Source: Streptacidiphilus rugosus AM-16
GTDB lineage: Bacteria; Actinomycetota; Actinomycetes; Streptomycetales; Streptomycetaceae
Assembly (NCBI RefSeq): GCF_000744655.1
Contig: NZ_JQMJ01000004.1
Span: 4,092,001-4,156,000 of the forward strand
DNA length: 64,000 nt
Direction of reading: 5' to 3'
The translations under genes were made by a program, and so were the position numbers. Positions 1-7,843 of this stretch are shown piece by piece. The notes beneath the pieces were generated by a model, which was not told the origin of the DNA, ran no database searches, and saw nothing but the letters and a program-made list of their open reading frames with translations. Position 1 is the first letter of the stretch. Each line of letters begins with the position of its first letter.

Positions 1-517
1 CGGGCAGGTAGCCGTGGGCGGCGGAGACCTCGACTCCGTCGAAGCCCGCCTGCACGGCGTGGCGGGCCGCGTCCGCGTAGCCGCGCACGATCGCGCGGAT
101 CTCCCGCAGGGTCAGCGCCCTCGGCTCGACCCTGAATCTGGGCGAGGGGACGGCGCTCGGCGCGGGCGCGGCGCTGCGCGGAGCGCCGGAGAACTCCTCG
201 CTGCCGCCGTGCATCAACTGCAGCAGCAGCGGCGTCCCGTGTGCGTGCACGGCGTCGGCGAGGGCGGCGAGCCCCGGCAGCGACTGCGGCTGGTAGGCGG
301 CCAGGGTGTGCGAGTTGATGAGCCCGCTCGGATGGACGGCGGCGGCCTCGACGAAGACGGCGCCGACGCCGCCCGCCGCACGCTCGGCGTGGTAGGCGAG
401 CAGCGCCGGCGTGGGCCGGTGGTCGTGCACCAGACCGGTCTGGTGCGAGGTGGAGACGATCCGGTTGGGCAGCTCCACCGGCCCGACGCGCAGCGGCGCG
501 AAGAGCGCGTCCGTCAT
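1..517 (-). CDS. NADH:flavin oxidoreductase (Old Yellow Enzyme / N-methylproline demethylase-like), partial
   Basis: Only the first 172 codons lie inside the window; the gene continues past position 1. The N-terminus reads LFAPLRVGPVELPNRIVSTS, followed by a His, and further on GFDGVEVSAAHGYL. These are the FMN-barrel signatures of the NADH:flavin oxidoreductase family, which reduces enoyl substrates or oxidatively demethylates amines. The STSH segment recalls the demethylase branch (N-methylproline, dimethylamine), but the domain that would decide this is outside the window. The ATG (515-517) overlaps the TGA of the upstream cupin gene by 4 bp, so the two are translationally coupled in one operon with the acyl-CoA dehydrogenase. 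The family is secure; the substrate is unknown. Confidence 0.85.
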   Translation of the reverse strand, partial: MTDALFAPLRVGPVELPNRIVSTSHQTGLVHDHRPTPALLAYHAERAAGGVGAVFVEAAAVHPSGLINSHTLAAYQPQSLPGLAALADAVHAHGTPLLLQLMHGGSEEFSGAPRSAAPAPSAVPSPRFRVEPRALTLREIRAIVRGYADAARHAVQAGFDGVEVSAAHGYLP

Positions 518-870
518 CCGGCCGCGGTCTCCGGCTGGAGCTCCATGTGGTAGCACTTGCGCAGCGTCTCGTGGACCTCCAGGACCACCGGCGTGGCCCG
601 GTCCAGGATGACCGCGCTCCCGGGGGCGATGTCGAAGGGCTGCCCGCCCTCGGGGATGATGGTGGCCTTGCCCTCGACGACGACGAAGATCTCGGACTCG
701 GTCATCCGGATCGCGCCAGGCGTGCAGGTCCAGATGCCGCGGATGGCGCTGCCGTCGGGCGCGGTCCAGATGTTGGCGTCGGCGACGACGGGCTCGCCGG
801 CGACGGCCTGGCCCGGCTCCAGGTCGTAGGGGACGGGCTCGGCGTCGGCGATGACGAAGCTGCTGGCCAT
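514..870 (-). CDS. cupin-domain protein (DUF861 / EutQ-like)
   Basis: 118 residues forming one small beta-barrel cupin, with the core GIWTCTPGAIRMTESEIFVVVEGKATIIPEGG split over two cupin boxes. The DUF861 type (EutQ, ureidoglycine aminohydrolase-like) fits. I chose the ATG at 870 because GAGAGGAA lies just upstream; a start 9 codons earlier (897) has no good ribosome-binding site. It sits between an acyl-CoA dehydrogenase and a flavin oxidoreductase and overlaps the latter by 4 bp, so it probably acts in the same catabolic route, either as a small metal enzyme or as an effector-binding protein. Many metal ligands of classical cupins are not obvious here, so catalysis is not assured. Confidence 0.8.
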   Translation of the reverse strand: MASSFVIADAEPVPYDLEPGQAVAGEPVVADANIWTAPDGSAIRGIWTCTPGAIRMTESEIFVVVEGKATIIPEGGQPFDIAPGSAVILDRATPVVLEVHETLRKCYHMELQPETAAG

Positions 871-940
871 GAGGGTTCCTCTCGGTGAAGGGTGCATCGG
901 TGAATCGGCGGACGGGTGTGCGGGCTGCGGTGACGGTCGG

Positions 941-2116
941 TCAGGCGATGACGGCGCGGACGCCGCGGCGCTCGAGCGCGCGGGCGACGACCAGCCGCTG
1001 GATCTCGCTGGTCCCCTCCCAGATGCGGTCGACGCGCAGCTCCCGCCAGAAGCGTTCGGCGGCCGTGGTCCGGATGTAGCCGCGCCCGCCGAAGACCTGC
1101 ACGACCCGGTCGGCGCAGCGGTTGGCCGCCTCGCTGGCGAAGAGCTTGGCGACCGATGCCTTGGCGTGCACGACCTTGGGGTCGGCCCCCGAGTCGGCCA
1201 GGGCGGCGACCTCGTAGACGAGCAGGCGCGCCGCGGCGGCGTCGGCGGCCGAGTCGGCGAGCGGGAAGGAGACGCCCTGGTAGTCCAGGATCCGGCTGCC
1301 GCCCTGTTCGCGTCCGGCGGCCCAGGCGGTCGCCTCCTCCAGCAGCCGGCCCATCGCGGCCACGCAGTGCACGGCGATCCCGAGGCGCTCCTCCACGAAC
1401 CAGCGCTGCTGCAGCGCGTCCGCGCCGCCCAGCGGGCCGAGCACCTCGGCGGGGCCGACGCGCACGTCGGTGAAGCGGATGGCCGGGTGGCCGTGCGGGA
1501 AGCTGTGTGTGAAGGGCGGGTCGTCGACCGTCTCGACGCCGGGCGCGTCGGCCGGGACCAGGAAGAGCGTCGGGCCCTCCTCGGCGACGGCGACCACGAC
1601 GTGCGTGGTGGCCACGTCGCCGCTGGTGACGAACCACTTCTCGCCGCTGATCAGCCAGCCCTCGCCGTGCTCGTCCACGACCCTGCGGGCGGTGGTCGCG
1701 ATCCGGGAGGGGTCGCTGCCGGCGTGTTCCTCGGTCACGGCGTAGGAGACGGCGGCGGTGCCGGCGACGCAGGGGCGCAGGTAACGGTCGATCTGCTCGG
1801 GCGTGCCCGCGGTGAGCACGTTGTACGCGTCGGGGATCCACCACCACAGGCCGTTGGTGCTGCGGCCCAGCTGCTCGTGGACGGCAACGTAGTCGGTGGC
1901 GCTCCAGCCCTGGCCGCCGTGCTCGGGCGCGATGCGCCCGCCGTTGAGACCGGCCTTGACCGCGGCGGTGCGGATGCCGTCGACGATCTCCTGCGGGAGC
2001 CGCCCGCCGGCCCGTTCGGCCTGCACCTCGTAGGGCAGCAGCTCCTGCTCGACGAACCTGCGGGCGCGTTCGGCGAGCTCCTGCTGTTGCGGGCTCAGAG
2101 TGACCAAGGACGACAT
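941..2116 (-). CDS. acyl-CoA dehydrogenase
   Basis: 391 residues, full length for the family. FAD-dependent alpha,beta-dehydrogenation of an acyl-CoA is expected. Visible signatures are VTEEHAGSD at residues 127-135, GEKWFVTSG at 158-166, the flavin-contact segment QVFGGRGY near 340, and IWEGTSEIQR near 365, where Glu367 occupies the usual catalytic-base position. The tryptophan-rich stretch WWWIPDAY near 91 is unusual and may shape the acyl pocket. It is the first gene of a minus-strand operon with the cupin and flavin oxidoreductase genes, and a perfect inverted repeat lies directly upstream (2138-2163), so control by the neighbouring TetR protein is likely. The substrate is not predictable. 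Confidence 0.92.
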   Translation of the reverse strand: MSSLVTLSPQQQELAERARRFVEQELLPYEVQAERAGGRLPQEIVDGIRTAAVKAGLNGGRIAPEHGGQGWSATDYVAVHEQLGRSTNGLWWWIPDAYNVLTAGTPEQIDRYLRPCVAGTAAVSYAVTEEHAGSDPSRIATTARRVVDEHGEGWLISGEKWFVTSGDVATTHVVVAVAEEGPTLFLVPADAPGVETVDDPPFTHSFPHGHPAIRFTDVRVGPAEVLGPLGGADALQQRWFVEERLGIAVHCVAAMGRLLEEATAWAAGREQGGSRILDYQGVSFPLADSAADAAAARLLVYEVAALADSGADPKVVHAKASVAKLFASEAANRCADRVVQVFGGRGYIRTTAAERFWRELRVDRIWEGTSEIQRLVVARALERRGVRAVIA

Positions 2117-2137
2117 GCCACACCACCACTCGGCGTC

Positions 2138-2163
2138 ATTGACTGATTGGGCAGTCAGTCAAT
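2138..2163. promoter_or_regulatory. TetR-type operator upstream of the acyl-CoA dehydrogenase operon
   Basis: Perfect 9-bp inverted repeat ATTGACTGA / TCAGTCAAT with an 8-bp centre, 22 bp upstream of the acyl-CoA dehydrogenase start. Its inner frame TGACT-N12-AGTCA (2140-2161) recurs with identical spacing at 2934-2955 on the other side of the TetR gene. Direct sequence observation; binding by the TetR protein is inferred. Confidence 0.75.
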
Positions 2164-2186
2164 CGGCAGGGTGGGGCGCACGTCAA

Positions 2187-2215
2187 GGGCCCGCGCACGA
2201 AGCGTGCGCGGGCCC
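2187..2215. terminator. strong hairpin terminator downstream of the TetR gene
   Basis: Perfect 12-bp stem GGGCCCGCGCAC / GTGCGCGGGCCC around a 5-nt loop (the inner G and C can pair as well). It lies about 30 bp past the TetR stop codon and upstream of the dehydrogenase promoter, so it insulates the two minus-strand units. No T-run follows, as is usual for high-GC actinomycetes. Confidence 0.75.
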
Positions 2216-2243
2216 TGTGGCGGCGGGGGTGCGGAGGCGGCGG

Positions 2244-2897
2244 CTACCTGCTGCGCGGGAAGGCGGAGCGGTCCAGGCCGACCTCACGGGCGGCGGCGAT
2301 CCTGGCCTGCTCCAGGAAGTGCCGTCGGCTCATCGCGCCCAGCTGCAGCGTGTACCTGATGGCCAGGCCGTCCAGCATGGCGTCGAGCCGCTCGGCCGCC
2401 GCGGCGGGGTCGTCGCAGGTGAACTCGCCGGAGCGGACGCCCTCGCGGATCACCCGCTCGACCACGGCGAGCCAGGCGCCGTCCAGCTCGCCCACGATGT
2501 TGCGCAGCGCCTGCTCGCGCACGCTGGCCGCCCAGGCCTCCAGCCAGAGCACCCAGCCGGAGTTGTCGCCCTCCTCGGGGAGGTAGAAGTGCAGCACCGC
2601 GTCCATCCGGTCCACGGAGCTGCCGGGACTGTCCGCCACGTCCTGGAGCTTGCGGATGTCGTCCACGCTGGCGGCCCGGAGCATCTCCGTGAGCAGCACG
2701 TCCTTGGTGGCGAAGTGGTAGTGGATCAGCCCGCCGCTGACATCGGTGGCCTTGGCGATGTCGGCCACGCGGGTGTTCGCGAGACCGCGTTCGAGCACGA
2801 CCTTGCGGGCCGCCTCCAACAGCTCGGCCCGACGCTGGTCCACCTGTTCCTCGCGGCCGCTGCGCCCGGGCCGGCCCGTCGTCTCGTTGGCTTTCAC
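2244..2897 (-). CDS. TetR/AcrR-family regulator (BetI-like C-terminus)
   Basis: 217 residues. The N-terminal helix-turn-helix covers roughly residues 22-68 (VADIAKATDVSGGLIHYHFA is the recognition region), followed by an all-helical ligand-binding domain resembling the BetI/TetR_C_6 type. It lies between the acyl-CoA dehydrogenase operon and the divergent ABC ATPase gene. The two 22-bp TGACT-N12-AGTCA operators on either side (2140-2161 and 2934-2955) make it the obvious local repressor of both units and probably of itself, since the second operator is 37 bp upstream of its own start. The inducer is unknown; BetI-like C-termini often sense small amines or CoA-linked metabolites. Confidence 0.9.
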   Translation of the reverse strand: MKANETTGRPGRSGREEQVDQRRAELLEAARKVVLERGLANTRVADIAKATDVSGGLIHYHFATKDVLLTEMLRAASVDDIRKLQDVADSPGSSVDRMDAVLHFYLPEEGDNSGWVLWLEAWAASVREQALRNIVGELDGAWLAVVERVIREGVRSGEFTCDDPAAAAERLDAMLDGLAIRYTLQLGAMSRRHFLEQARIAAAREVGLDRSAFPRSR

Positions 2898-2933
2898 AGT
2901 CCCCCATCGTAACGGAGCGAGATCACTTCACCG

Positions 2934-2955
2934 TGACTTATTGATTAACCAGTCA
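2934..2955. promoter_or_regulatory. second TetR-type operator in the divergent TetR/ABC promoter region
   Basis: TGACT-N12-AGTCA, the same 22-bp frame as at 2140-2161, also sharing ATTG in the left spacer. It sits just upstream of the putative -35 of the ABC ATPase gene and within reach of the TetR gene start, so one protein could control both directions. Confidence 0.65.
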
Positions 2956-2962
2956 GCCTCTA

Positions 2963-2990
2963 TTGCGCGGCCCCCTCCCGTGCCTACACT
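2963..2990 (+). promoter_or_regulatory. candidate vegetative promoter of the ABC ATPase gene
   Basis: TTGCGC (2963-2968), 16 bp, TACACT (2985-2990). The ATG follows after 7 nt and no ribosome-binding site is visible, so the transcript is probably leaderless. Confidence 0.45.
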
Positions 2991-2997
2991 GCCGCGC

Positions 2998-4170
2998 ATG
3001 GCTCAGGACATCCTCTCTCCGAGCACCACCGACCGGACCGCGACCGGCGGGACCGTCGAACTCGTCTCCCTGCGCAAGGACTTCGCCGACAGCACCGCTG
3101 TCGACGGGATCGACCTGCGCATCCCCGGCGGCGAGTTCTTCTCCCTGCTCGGCCCCTCGGGGTGCGGCAAGACCACCACCCTCCGCATGATCGCGGGCTT
3201 CGAGGAACCCACCTCGGGACAGATCCTGCTCGACGGCGTCGACGTCGCCCACGTCCCGGCGCACCGGCGTCCCGTGAACACGGTCTTCCAGAGCTACGCG
3301 CTCTTCCCCCACCTCAGCGTCGCCGACAACGTCGGCTACGGGCTGCGCTGGACCGCCCCCGGCGGCGGCGCCGAGGGCCGGGCGGCCCGCCCCGACAAGC
3401 AGGGCCGCCGCCGACTCGTCGCCGACGCCCTCGAACTCGTGCAGCTCACCCGTTTCGCCGACCGCAAACCGCACCAGCTCTCCGGCGGCCAGCAGCAGCG
3501 CGTGGCCCTGGCCCGCGCCCTGGTGCTCAAGCCCTCGGTGCTGCTGCTGGACGAACCGCTCGGCGCGCTGGACGCCCGCCTGCGCAAAGCGCTGCGCGCC
3601 GAACTGATGGACGTGCAGCGGACCGTGGGCACCACCTTCGTCTTCGTCACGCACGACCAGGAGGAGGCACTGGAGATGTCCGACCGACTCGCCGTGATGG
3701 ACGGCGGCCGCGTCGTCCAGTGCGGTACCCCGCGCGAGGTCTACGAGCACCCGCGCACCGAGTTCGCCGCCGACTTCCTCGGCACCGCCAACCTGCTCGA
3801 CGTCGACTGCGGCGGCTCCCCGGGCGATCCGCTGCGCCGGGTCGGGGTCGGCGCCTTCGAGCTCGTGGCCGGCTGCCCGCTGACCATGCCGCCGGGCCCG
3901 GCCCGCGCGGTCGTCCGCCCCGAACGCCTCCGGGTCCGCCGCGCGGCCGAGGGCGCTCCGGCCTCGGGGACGCTCCCCGGCATCGTCGACCGTACGACCT
4001 ACGTCGGGGCGACCACGCAGCTGACGGTCCGTCTCCCGCACGGCCCCTGCCTGCAGGTGCTGGTCCTCGGCGACGAGGGCGAGCTGCCGCCGGGCACGCC
4101 GGTGGAGATCACCTGCCCGCCGGGCGCGCTGCGCGTGCTGGAGCGGGAGACGCCCGCGGCCCAGGATTGA
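2998..4170 (+). CDS. ABC transporter ATP-binding protein (PotA/spermidine-type)
   Basis: 390 residues. Walker A GPSGCGKT at residues 52-59, Q-loop Q98, signature LSGGQ at 161-165, Walker B VLLLDEP at 181-187 and the switch His219 are all intact. The C-terminal 130 residues form a TOBE-like domain as in PotA/opine-type importers. No permease or substrate-binding protein gene lies in the window, so this is an orphan energising subunit that would have to pair with permeases encoded elsewhere. The upstream start in the same frame (2746) lies inside the TetR gene and is rejected. Expression is probably controlled by the TetR operator at 2934-2955. Downstream is an NCS2 permease, a secondary transporter that needs no ATPase. 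Confidence 0.9.
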   Translation: MAQDILSPSTTDRTATGGTVELVSLRKDFADSTAVDGIDLRIPGGEFFSLLGPSGCGKTTTLRMIAGFEEPTSGQILLDGVDVAHVPAHRRPVNTVFQSYALFPHLSVADNVGYGLRWTAPGGGAEGRAARPDKQGRRRLVADALELVQLTRFADRKPHQLSGGQQQRVALARALVLKPSVLLLDEPLGALDARLRKALRAELMDVQRTVGTTFVFVTHDQEEALEMSDRLAVMDGGRVVQCGTPREVYEHPRTEFAADFLGTANLLDVDCGGSPGDPLRRVGVGAFELVAGCPLTMPPGPARAVVRPERLRVRRAAEGAPASGTLPGIVDRTTYVGATTQLTVRLPHGPCLQVLVLGDEGELPPGTPVEITCPPGALRVLERETPAAQD

Positions 4171-4216
4171 GGGACCGCGCCGAGCCGCCGGGTTCCGGGG
4201 CTCGCCCGGCATTACG

Positions 4217-4273
4217 CTGTTCCGGTTCGGACACCTGTGCATGCTTTTGGTGCCCTTTGCGCAACCGGAACAG
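4217..4273 (+). promoter_or_regulatory. structured leader / long-loop inverted repeat before the NCS2 permease
   Basis: A perfect 11-bp inverted repeat (CTGTTCCGGTT at 4217-4227, AACCGGAACAG at 4263-4273) encloses 35 nt that can form an inner CACC/GGTG stem (4232-4235 with 4249-4252). The right arm runs into the AGGAGG ribosome-binding site (4272-4277). As RNA it could mask that site; as DNA it could be a looping operator. It matches no riboswitch class that I recognise. Confidence 0.4.
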
Positions 4274-4281
4274 GAGGGCCG

Positions 4282-5658
4282 ATGGGCGGTCTCGGCGTCG
4301 GGTGGAAGCTGCACAACGGGGGACGCCCGCCGGAGCCCGGTGCGGTGGTCGCCCCCGACGAGCGGCTCAGCTGGGGCCGGACGATCGGGCTCGGCGCGCA
4401 GCACGTCGTGGCGATGTTCGGCGCCTCGTTCGTGGCCCCGGTGCTCATGGGCCTGAACCCGAACCTGGCGATCATGATGTCCGGCGTCGCCACGATCCTC
4501 TTCTTGCTCTGGACCCGCGGGACCATCCCCTCCTATCTCGGCAACAGCCTCTCCTTCGTGGGCGCGGCCGCCACCATCAGGCTCCAGGGCGGCGGCACGG
4601 CCCAGGTCACCGGTGCGCTGCTGGTGACCGGGGCCGCTCTGGCCCTGGCCGGCTTCGCCGTCCGCGCGCTCGGGGCGCAGGTCGTGCACGCCGTGCTGCC
4701 GCCGGTGGTCACCGGTGCGGTCGTGATGCTGATCGGCTTCAACCTCGCGCCGGTCACCGCGGGCACCTACTGGCCCCAGGACCAGTGGACCGCCCTGGCC
4801 ACCATGCTCGCCACCGGCTTCGCCCTGGTCGCCCTGCGCGGTTTCTGGTCCCGCATCGCGATCTTCCTCGGGCTGGTCTTCGGCTACCTGCTCTCCTGGA
4901 TCCTCGACCGCGTCCTCGGGAAGATCCACTCCGTCGACGGGAGCGGCAAGACGACCGACCACTGGCGCCTCGACCTCTCCGCGGTCCGCCACGCCGACTG
5001 GATCGGCCTCCCCCAGTTCCACGCCCCCGCCTTCGACCTCTCCGCGATCCTGGTGGCCCTCCCGGTCCTCATCGCCCTGATCGCGGAGAACACCGGCCAC
5101 GTCAAGGCGGTCAGCGAGATGACCGGCGCCGACCTCGACGGCCAGATGGGCAACGCGATCGCCGCCGACGGCGTCGGCACCGTCGTCTCCACCGCGGTCG
5201 GCGGCGGAGCCACCACCACCTACGCCGAGAACATCGGCGTCATGGCCGCCACCCGCGTCTACTCCACCGCCGCGTACTGGGCCGCGGCCGGGTTCGCCCT
5301 GCTGTTCGGCCTCTGCCCGAAGTTCGGCGCGGTCGTGGCCGCCATCCCCGGCGGGGTGCTCGGCGGCATCACCGTCGTGCTCTACGGCATGATCGGCCTG
5401 CTGGGCGCGCAGATCTGGATCCGCAACCAGGTCGACCTGACCAACCCGGTCAACCTCGTCCCCTGTGCCGCGGGCATCATCATCGGCGCGGGCAACGTCA
5501 CCATGCACATCACCAAGAACTTCACCCTCGGCGGCATCGCGCTGGGCACCCTGGTCACCCTCACCGGCTACCACACCCTCCGCGCCTGCGCCCCCGCCCA
5601 CCTCCGCGAGCCGTCCCCACGCCCCACCCCCGCCGACGACCCGCGCGTCGGCGGCTGA
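4282..5658 (+). CDS. NCS2-family uracil/xanthine permease (UraA-like)
   Basis: 458 residues with about 12-14 membrane segments. The family signatures are present: GLGAQHVVAMFGASFVAPVL near residues 36-55, the IAENTGHVKAV segment and the TTYAENIGV segment, whose acidic residues bind nucleobase and proton in UraA. The type with a TTYAENIGV motif is usually a uracil permease. The ATG at 4282 is chosen because AGGAGGG precedes it; an in-frame GTG at 4237 would run through the inverted-repeat leader. It follows the ABC ATPase gene by 111 bp. Proton-coupled uptake of a pyrimidine or purine base across the cytoplasmic membrane is expected. Confidence 0.92.
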   Translation: MGGLGVGWKLHNGGRPPEPGAVVAPDERLSWGRTIGLGAQHVVAMFGASFVAPVLMGLNPNLAIMMSGVATILFLLWTRGTIPSYLGNSLSFVGAAATIRLQGGGTAQVTGALLVTGAALALAGFAVRALGAQVVHAVLPPVVTGAVVMLIGFNLAPVTAGTYWPQDQWTALATMLATGFALVALRGFWSRIAIFLGLVFGYLLSWILDRVLGKIHSVDGSGKTTDHWRLDLSAVRHADWIGLPQFHAPAFDLSAILVALPVLIALIAENTGHVKAVSEMTGADLDGQMGNAIAADGVGTVVSTAVGGGATTTYAENIGVMAATRVYSTAAYWAAAGFALLFGLCPKFGAVVAAIPGGVLGGITVVLYGMIGLLGAQIWIRNQVDLTNPVNLVPCAAGIIIGAGNVTMHITKNFTLGGIALGTLVTLTGYHTLRACAPAHLREPSPRPTPADDPRVGG

Positions 5659-5801
5659 CGGCGTGCTGGGCGAACCGCGCGCGTGCCTGCCGGCCCGGGT
5701 GGAGATTCTCGGCGGAGCCCGCGATCCGCGACCCCTGTCCGCGCTGGAATCGCGCCGTGGTCTGAGTGACGCCGCCTCCCGGCCGGGGCCCGCGGTCGGC
5801 C

Positions 5802-6218
5802 TCACGCCCTGGCGACGCTCTCCTCCGCCCGTTCGCGGATCCCGGCGTCCGAGCAGAATCCGCTGCCTGAGCGCTTCAGGCAGAGCAGGCCGACCAGTCG
5901 CCCGTCGTCGGTGACGACGGCCACCCGGCGCCGACCGGCCGCGGCCATCGCGTCCCAGGTTTCGTACAGGCCGGCGGACGGCGGGACCACGCGGTCGCCG
6001 AGCCGTCCCACCGACGCGGCCGGTTCCCTGTCGTCCCGGCCGGCCAGGTCCGGTCGCTCCACGACGGCGACCAGGACGTCCTGGCGGACCACCAGCAGGG
6101 CGTGCACCTTGTCGTGGCGGAAGAACTCCCGCGCCTGACCGACGGTCGTCGAGACCGGGGAGGTCTTGGGGAACGTGTGCATGGCCTCGGCCACCAGGGC
6201 GTCCCCGTCGGGGCTCAT
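5802..6218 (-). CDS. CBS-domain protein
   Basis: 138 residues built of two CBS motifs (about residues 7-55 and 70-120), the module that binds adenosyl nucleotides. VAEAMHTFPKTSPVSTTVGQ starts the first motif, and RRVAVVTDDGRLVGLLCL closes the second. There is no attached catalytic domain, as in the stand-alone CBS proteins frequent in Streptomyces stress regions. The ATG at 6218 follows GGAG at suitable spacing; an upstream ATG at 6233 is less well placed. A SigB-like promoter (6271-6295) lies 53 bp upstream, which suggests stress induction. The partner protein is unknown. Confidence 0.85.
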   Translation of the reverse strand: MSPDGDALVAEAMHTFPKTSPVSTTVGQAREFFRHDKVHALLVVRQDVLVAVVERPDLAGRDDREPAASVGRLGDRVVPPSAGLYETWDAMAAAGRRRVAVVTDDGRLVGLLCLKRSGSGFCSDAGIRERAEESVARA

Positions 6219-6270
6219 CGGGCTTCGCTCCATTCAGAGAGCCTCACATCCCGCGGACGGCGGTCAGCGC

Positions 6271-6295
6271 TTACCCGAACATTCTGCCGACAACC
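6271..6295 (-). promoter_or_regulatory. SigB-type promoter candidate for the CBS gene
   Basis: On the minus strand: GGTT, 15 bp, GGGTAA. This fits GNNT-N14-16-GGGTA. The predicted start leaves a leader of about 45 nt. Confidence 0.5.
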
Positions 6296-6445
6296 GGTCC
6301 GGCCGGGCGTCCGGGGCCGGGGTGTCCCAGACCTCCGGTGTTGGTTCGTGCACGGCGAGGGTAGGTGCAGGGGACGGACCTGGGGGCAGAGTAGAGGTGT
6401 ACCTCCCGGTCGTCGCAGAGGATCGAAGCACCACGGGAAGGCGTC

Positions 6446-6817
6446 ATGCGTTTCCGCTCCCACCGCCCACCGCCGCCGCGTATCACCGACGCCAGCCCCG
6501 GCCTGTCCGAGGACATCCGTCACCGACAGCGCCGGTACGCCCTCACCATGGGGATCCGTACGGTCTGCGTGATCCTCGGGATCGTCCTGTGGCAGATCAA
6601 CCGGGTCGCCGCCGTCATCGCCATCGGGGCGGGCGGGGTCCTGCCCTACATCGCCGTCGTCTTCGCCAACGCGGGACACGAACGCTCCGCCGAGCCCCTC
6701 GACGCCCGGCTCACGCCCAGGCCGCCCTCCGGACTCCCGCCGGGGCAGGAGCCCGGCGACCGATCGGGCGAGGCGGACGAACCGGAGTACGGGGATCACC
6801 CGGACGACGACGGCTGA
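6446..6817 (+). CDS. DUF3099 membrane protein
   Basis: 123 residues. ITDASPGLSEDIRHRQRRYA followed by two predicted membrane helices (about residues 36-52 and 58-75) is the hallmark of the actinobacterial DUF3099 family. The tail after residue 80 is acidic, proline-rich and probably cytoplasmic. The function of the family is unknown. GGGAAGG precedes the ATG. Its stop codon is 6 bp from the stop of the convergent DMT transporter gene. Confidence 0.85.
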   Translation: MRFRSHRPPPPRITDASPGLSEDIRHRQRRYALTMGIRTVCVILGIVLWQINRVAAVIAIGAGGVLPYIAVVFANAGHERSAEPLDARLTPRPPSGLPPGQEPGDRSGEADEPEYGDHPDDDG

Positions 6818-6823
6818 GCGCCG

Positions 6824-7759
6824 TCACCCGAGACCCGGGCCGGGACCGCGATCCGGGCGGGGGCGTTCCCGGGGTGCCGCTCGCACGTCCCAGGCGCTCG
6901 CCAGGGCGTCGGAGCGGACCAGGCCGAGGACGCCGGCCACCATCAGCGCGCCGCCGACCACGGCGAGGACCGCGCCGAGGAGGACCGCACCGAACGGGAA
7001 CGACAGCCGGTCGGCGAAGAGCACGCGCCCGAGGGCCAGGCTCACCATTGCGTCGACGAGCGTCAGCGCCGGCTGCGAGGCCCGCAGCGTCCCGGCCCGC
7101 AGGGTGACCTGGAGCAGGGCGAAGCTGCCGCCGCCGGTGACGGCGAGCGCGTAGACCGGCCAGTCCGTCCACAACTGCGCGAAGCCCGAGGCGCCGACCC
7201 GCGTGAGCGTCTCCTTGACCAGCGCCGCGGTGAGGGCGAAGCCGGTCGCGGTCGCGCAGCCCAGCAGCACCGCCTTTCCCGCGCCGCGGGCCTTCCACGC
7301 CGCCGCGACCAGCACGACGATCACGGCCGACACCGCGAGCGCCACCACGAGCCAGCGACCTCCCGGCGCCACCGCGCCGCCGCCGGGCTGCGGATCGGTG
7401 GCGGCCAGGAACAGCGCGAGGCCCACGGCCAGCGCGGCGAAGGCCGCCCAGGTGCGGCGGCCGGGGTCACGCCGGAACACCAGGCGGCCGATCACCAGGG
7501 CGAACAGCAGTTCCGAGGTGAGCAGCGGTTGGACCAGGGAGAGGCTGCCCAGGCCGAGCGCGGCGGCCTGGGCGACGGCCGCCAGGAGGAGTGCCGCGAA
7601 TCCCGCCCACCATGCCCTGCTGCGCAGCAGCCAGGCCCAGTGACCGCCGGGGCGGTTGTCGGCGGTGGGCGGCCCGAGCGCCGCCAGCCGTTGCAGCACG
7701 GACACCGCGGCGTTGGCGGCGGCGCAGAGCAGCGCGCACAGGACCGACAGCGCAGTCAC
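6824..7759 (-). CDS. DMT-superfamily (EamA-like) transporter
   Basis: 311 residues with about nine to ten hydrophobic segments and short connecting loops. The repeated signature LGSLSLVQPLLTSELLFALV and, in the second half, RASQPALTLVDAMVSLALG is typical of the actinobacterial DMT family. Residues 285-311 form an Arg/Pro-rich cytoplasmic tail. A close paralogue is encoded at 52869-53726 with the same SLxLVQPL and ASQPALT motifs. Substrate unknown; drug/metabolite efflux is the family role. It starts with a GTG at 7759. Confidence 0.82.
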   Translation of the reverse strand: MTALSVLCALLCAAANAAVSVLQRLAALGPPTADNRPGGHWAWLLRSRAWWAGFAALLLAAVAQAAALGLGSLSLVQPLLTSELLFALVIGRLVFRRDPGRRTWAAFAALAVGLALFLAATDPQPGGGAVAPGGRWLVVALAVSAVIVVLVAAAWKARGAGKAVLLGCATATGFALTAALVKETLTRVGASGFAQLWTDWPVYALAVTGGGSFALLQVTLRAGTLRASQPALTLVDAMVSLALGRVLFADRLSFPFGAVLLGAVLAVVGGALMVAGVLGLVRSDALASAWDVRAAPRERPRPDRGPGPGLG

Positions 7760-7843
7760 CGTCGCGGGCCCTCCCCTCGCAGCTGATCGGGCCGGTGGTC
7801 GGACGAGTGTGCGGTCTTCGGGCGGACACCACCGGCGCGGGCC

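Noticed and set aside
4237..4281. Upstream GTG start for the NCS2 permease
   Set aside because: The extension of 15 residues would run through the inverted-repeat leader, while AGGAGG is ideally placed for the ATG at 4282.
2953..5805. Minus-strand open frame of 950 codons
   Set aside because: It lies antisense to the ABC ATPase and NCS2 genes, has the Asp/Arg/Gly-rich composition of a shadow frame, and shows no family motif or ribosome-binding site.
6338..6364. SigB-type promoter for the DUF3099 gene
   Set aside because: GGGTAG is present, but the only upstream GNNT gives a 17-bp spacer, outside the accepted range.
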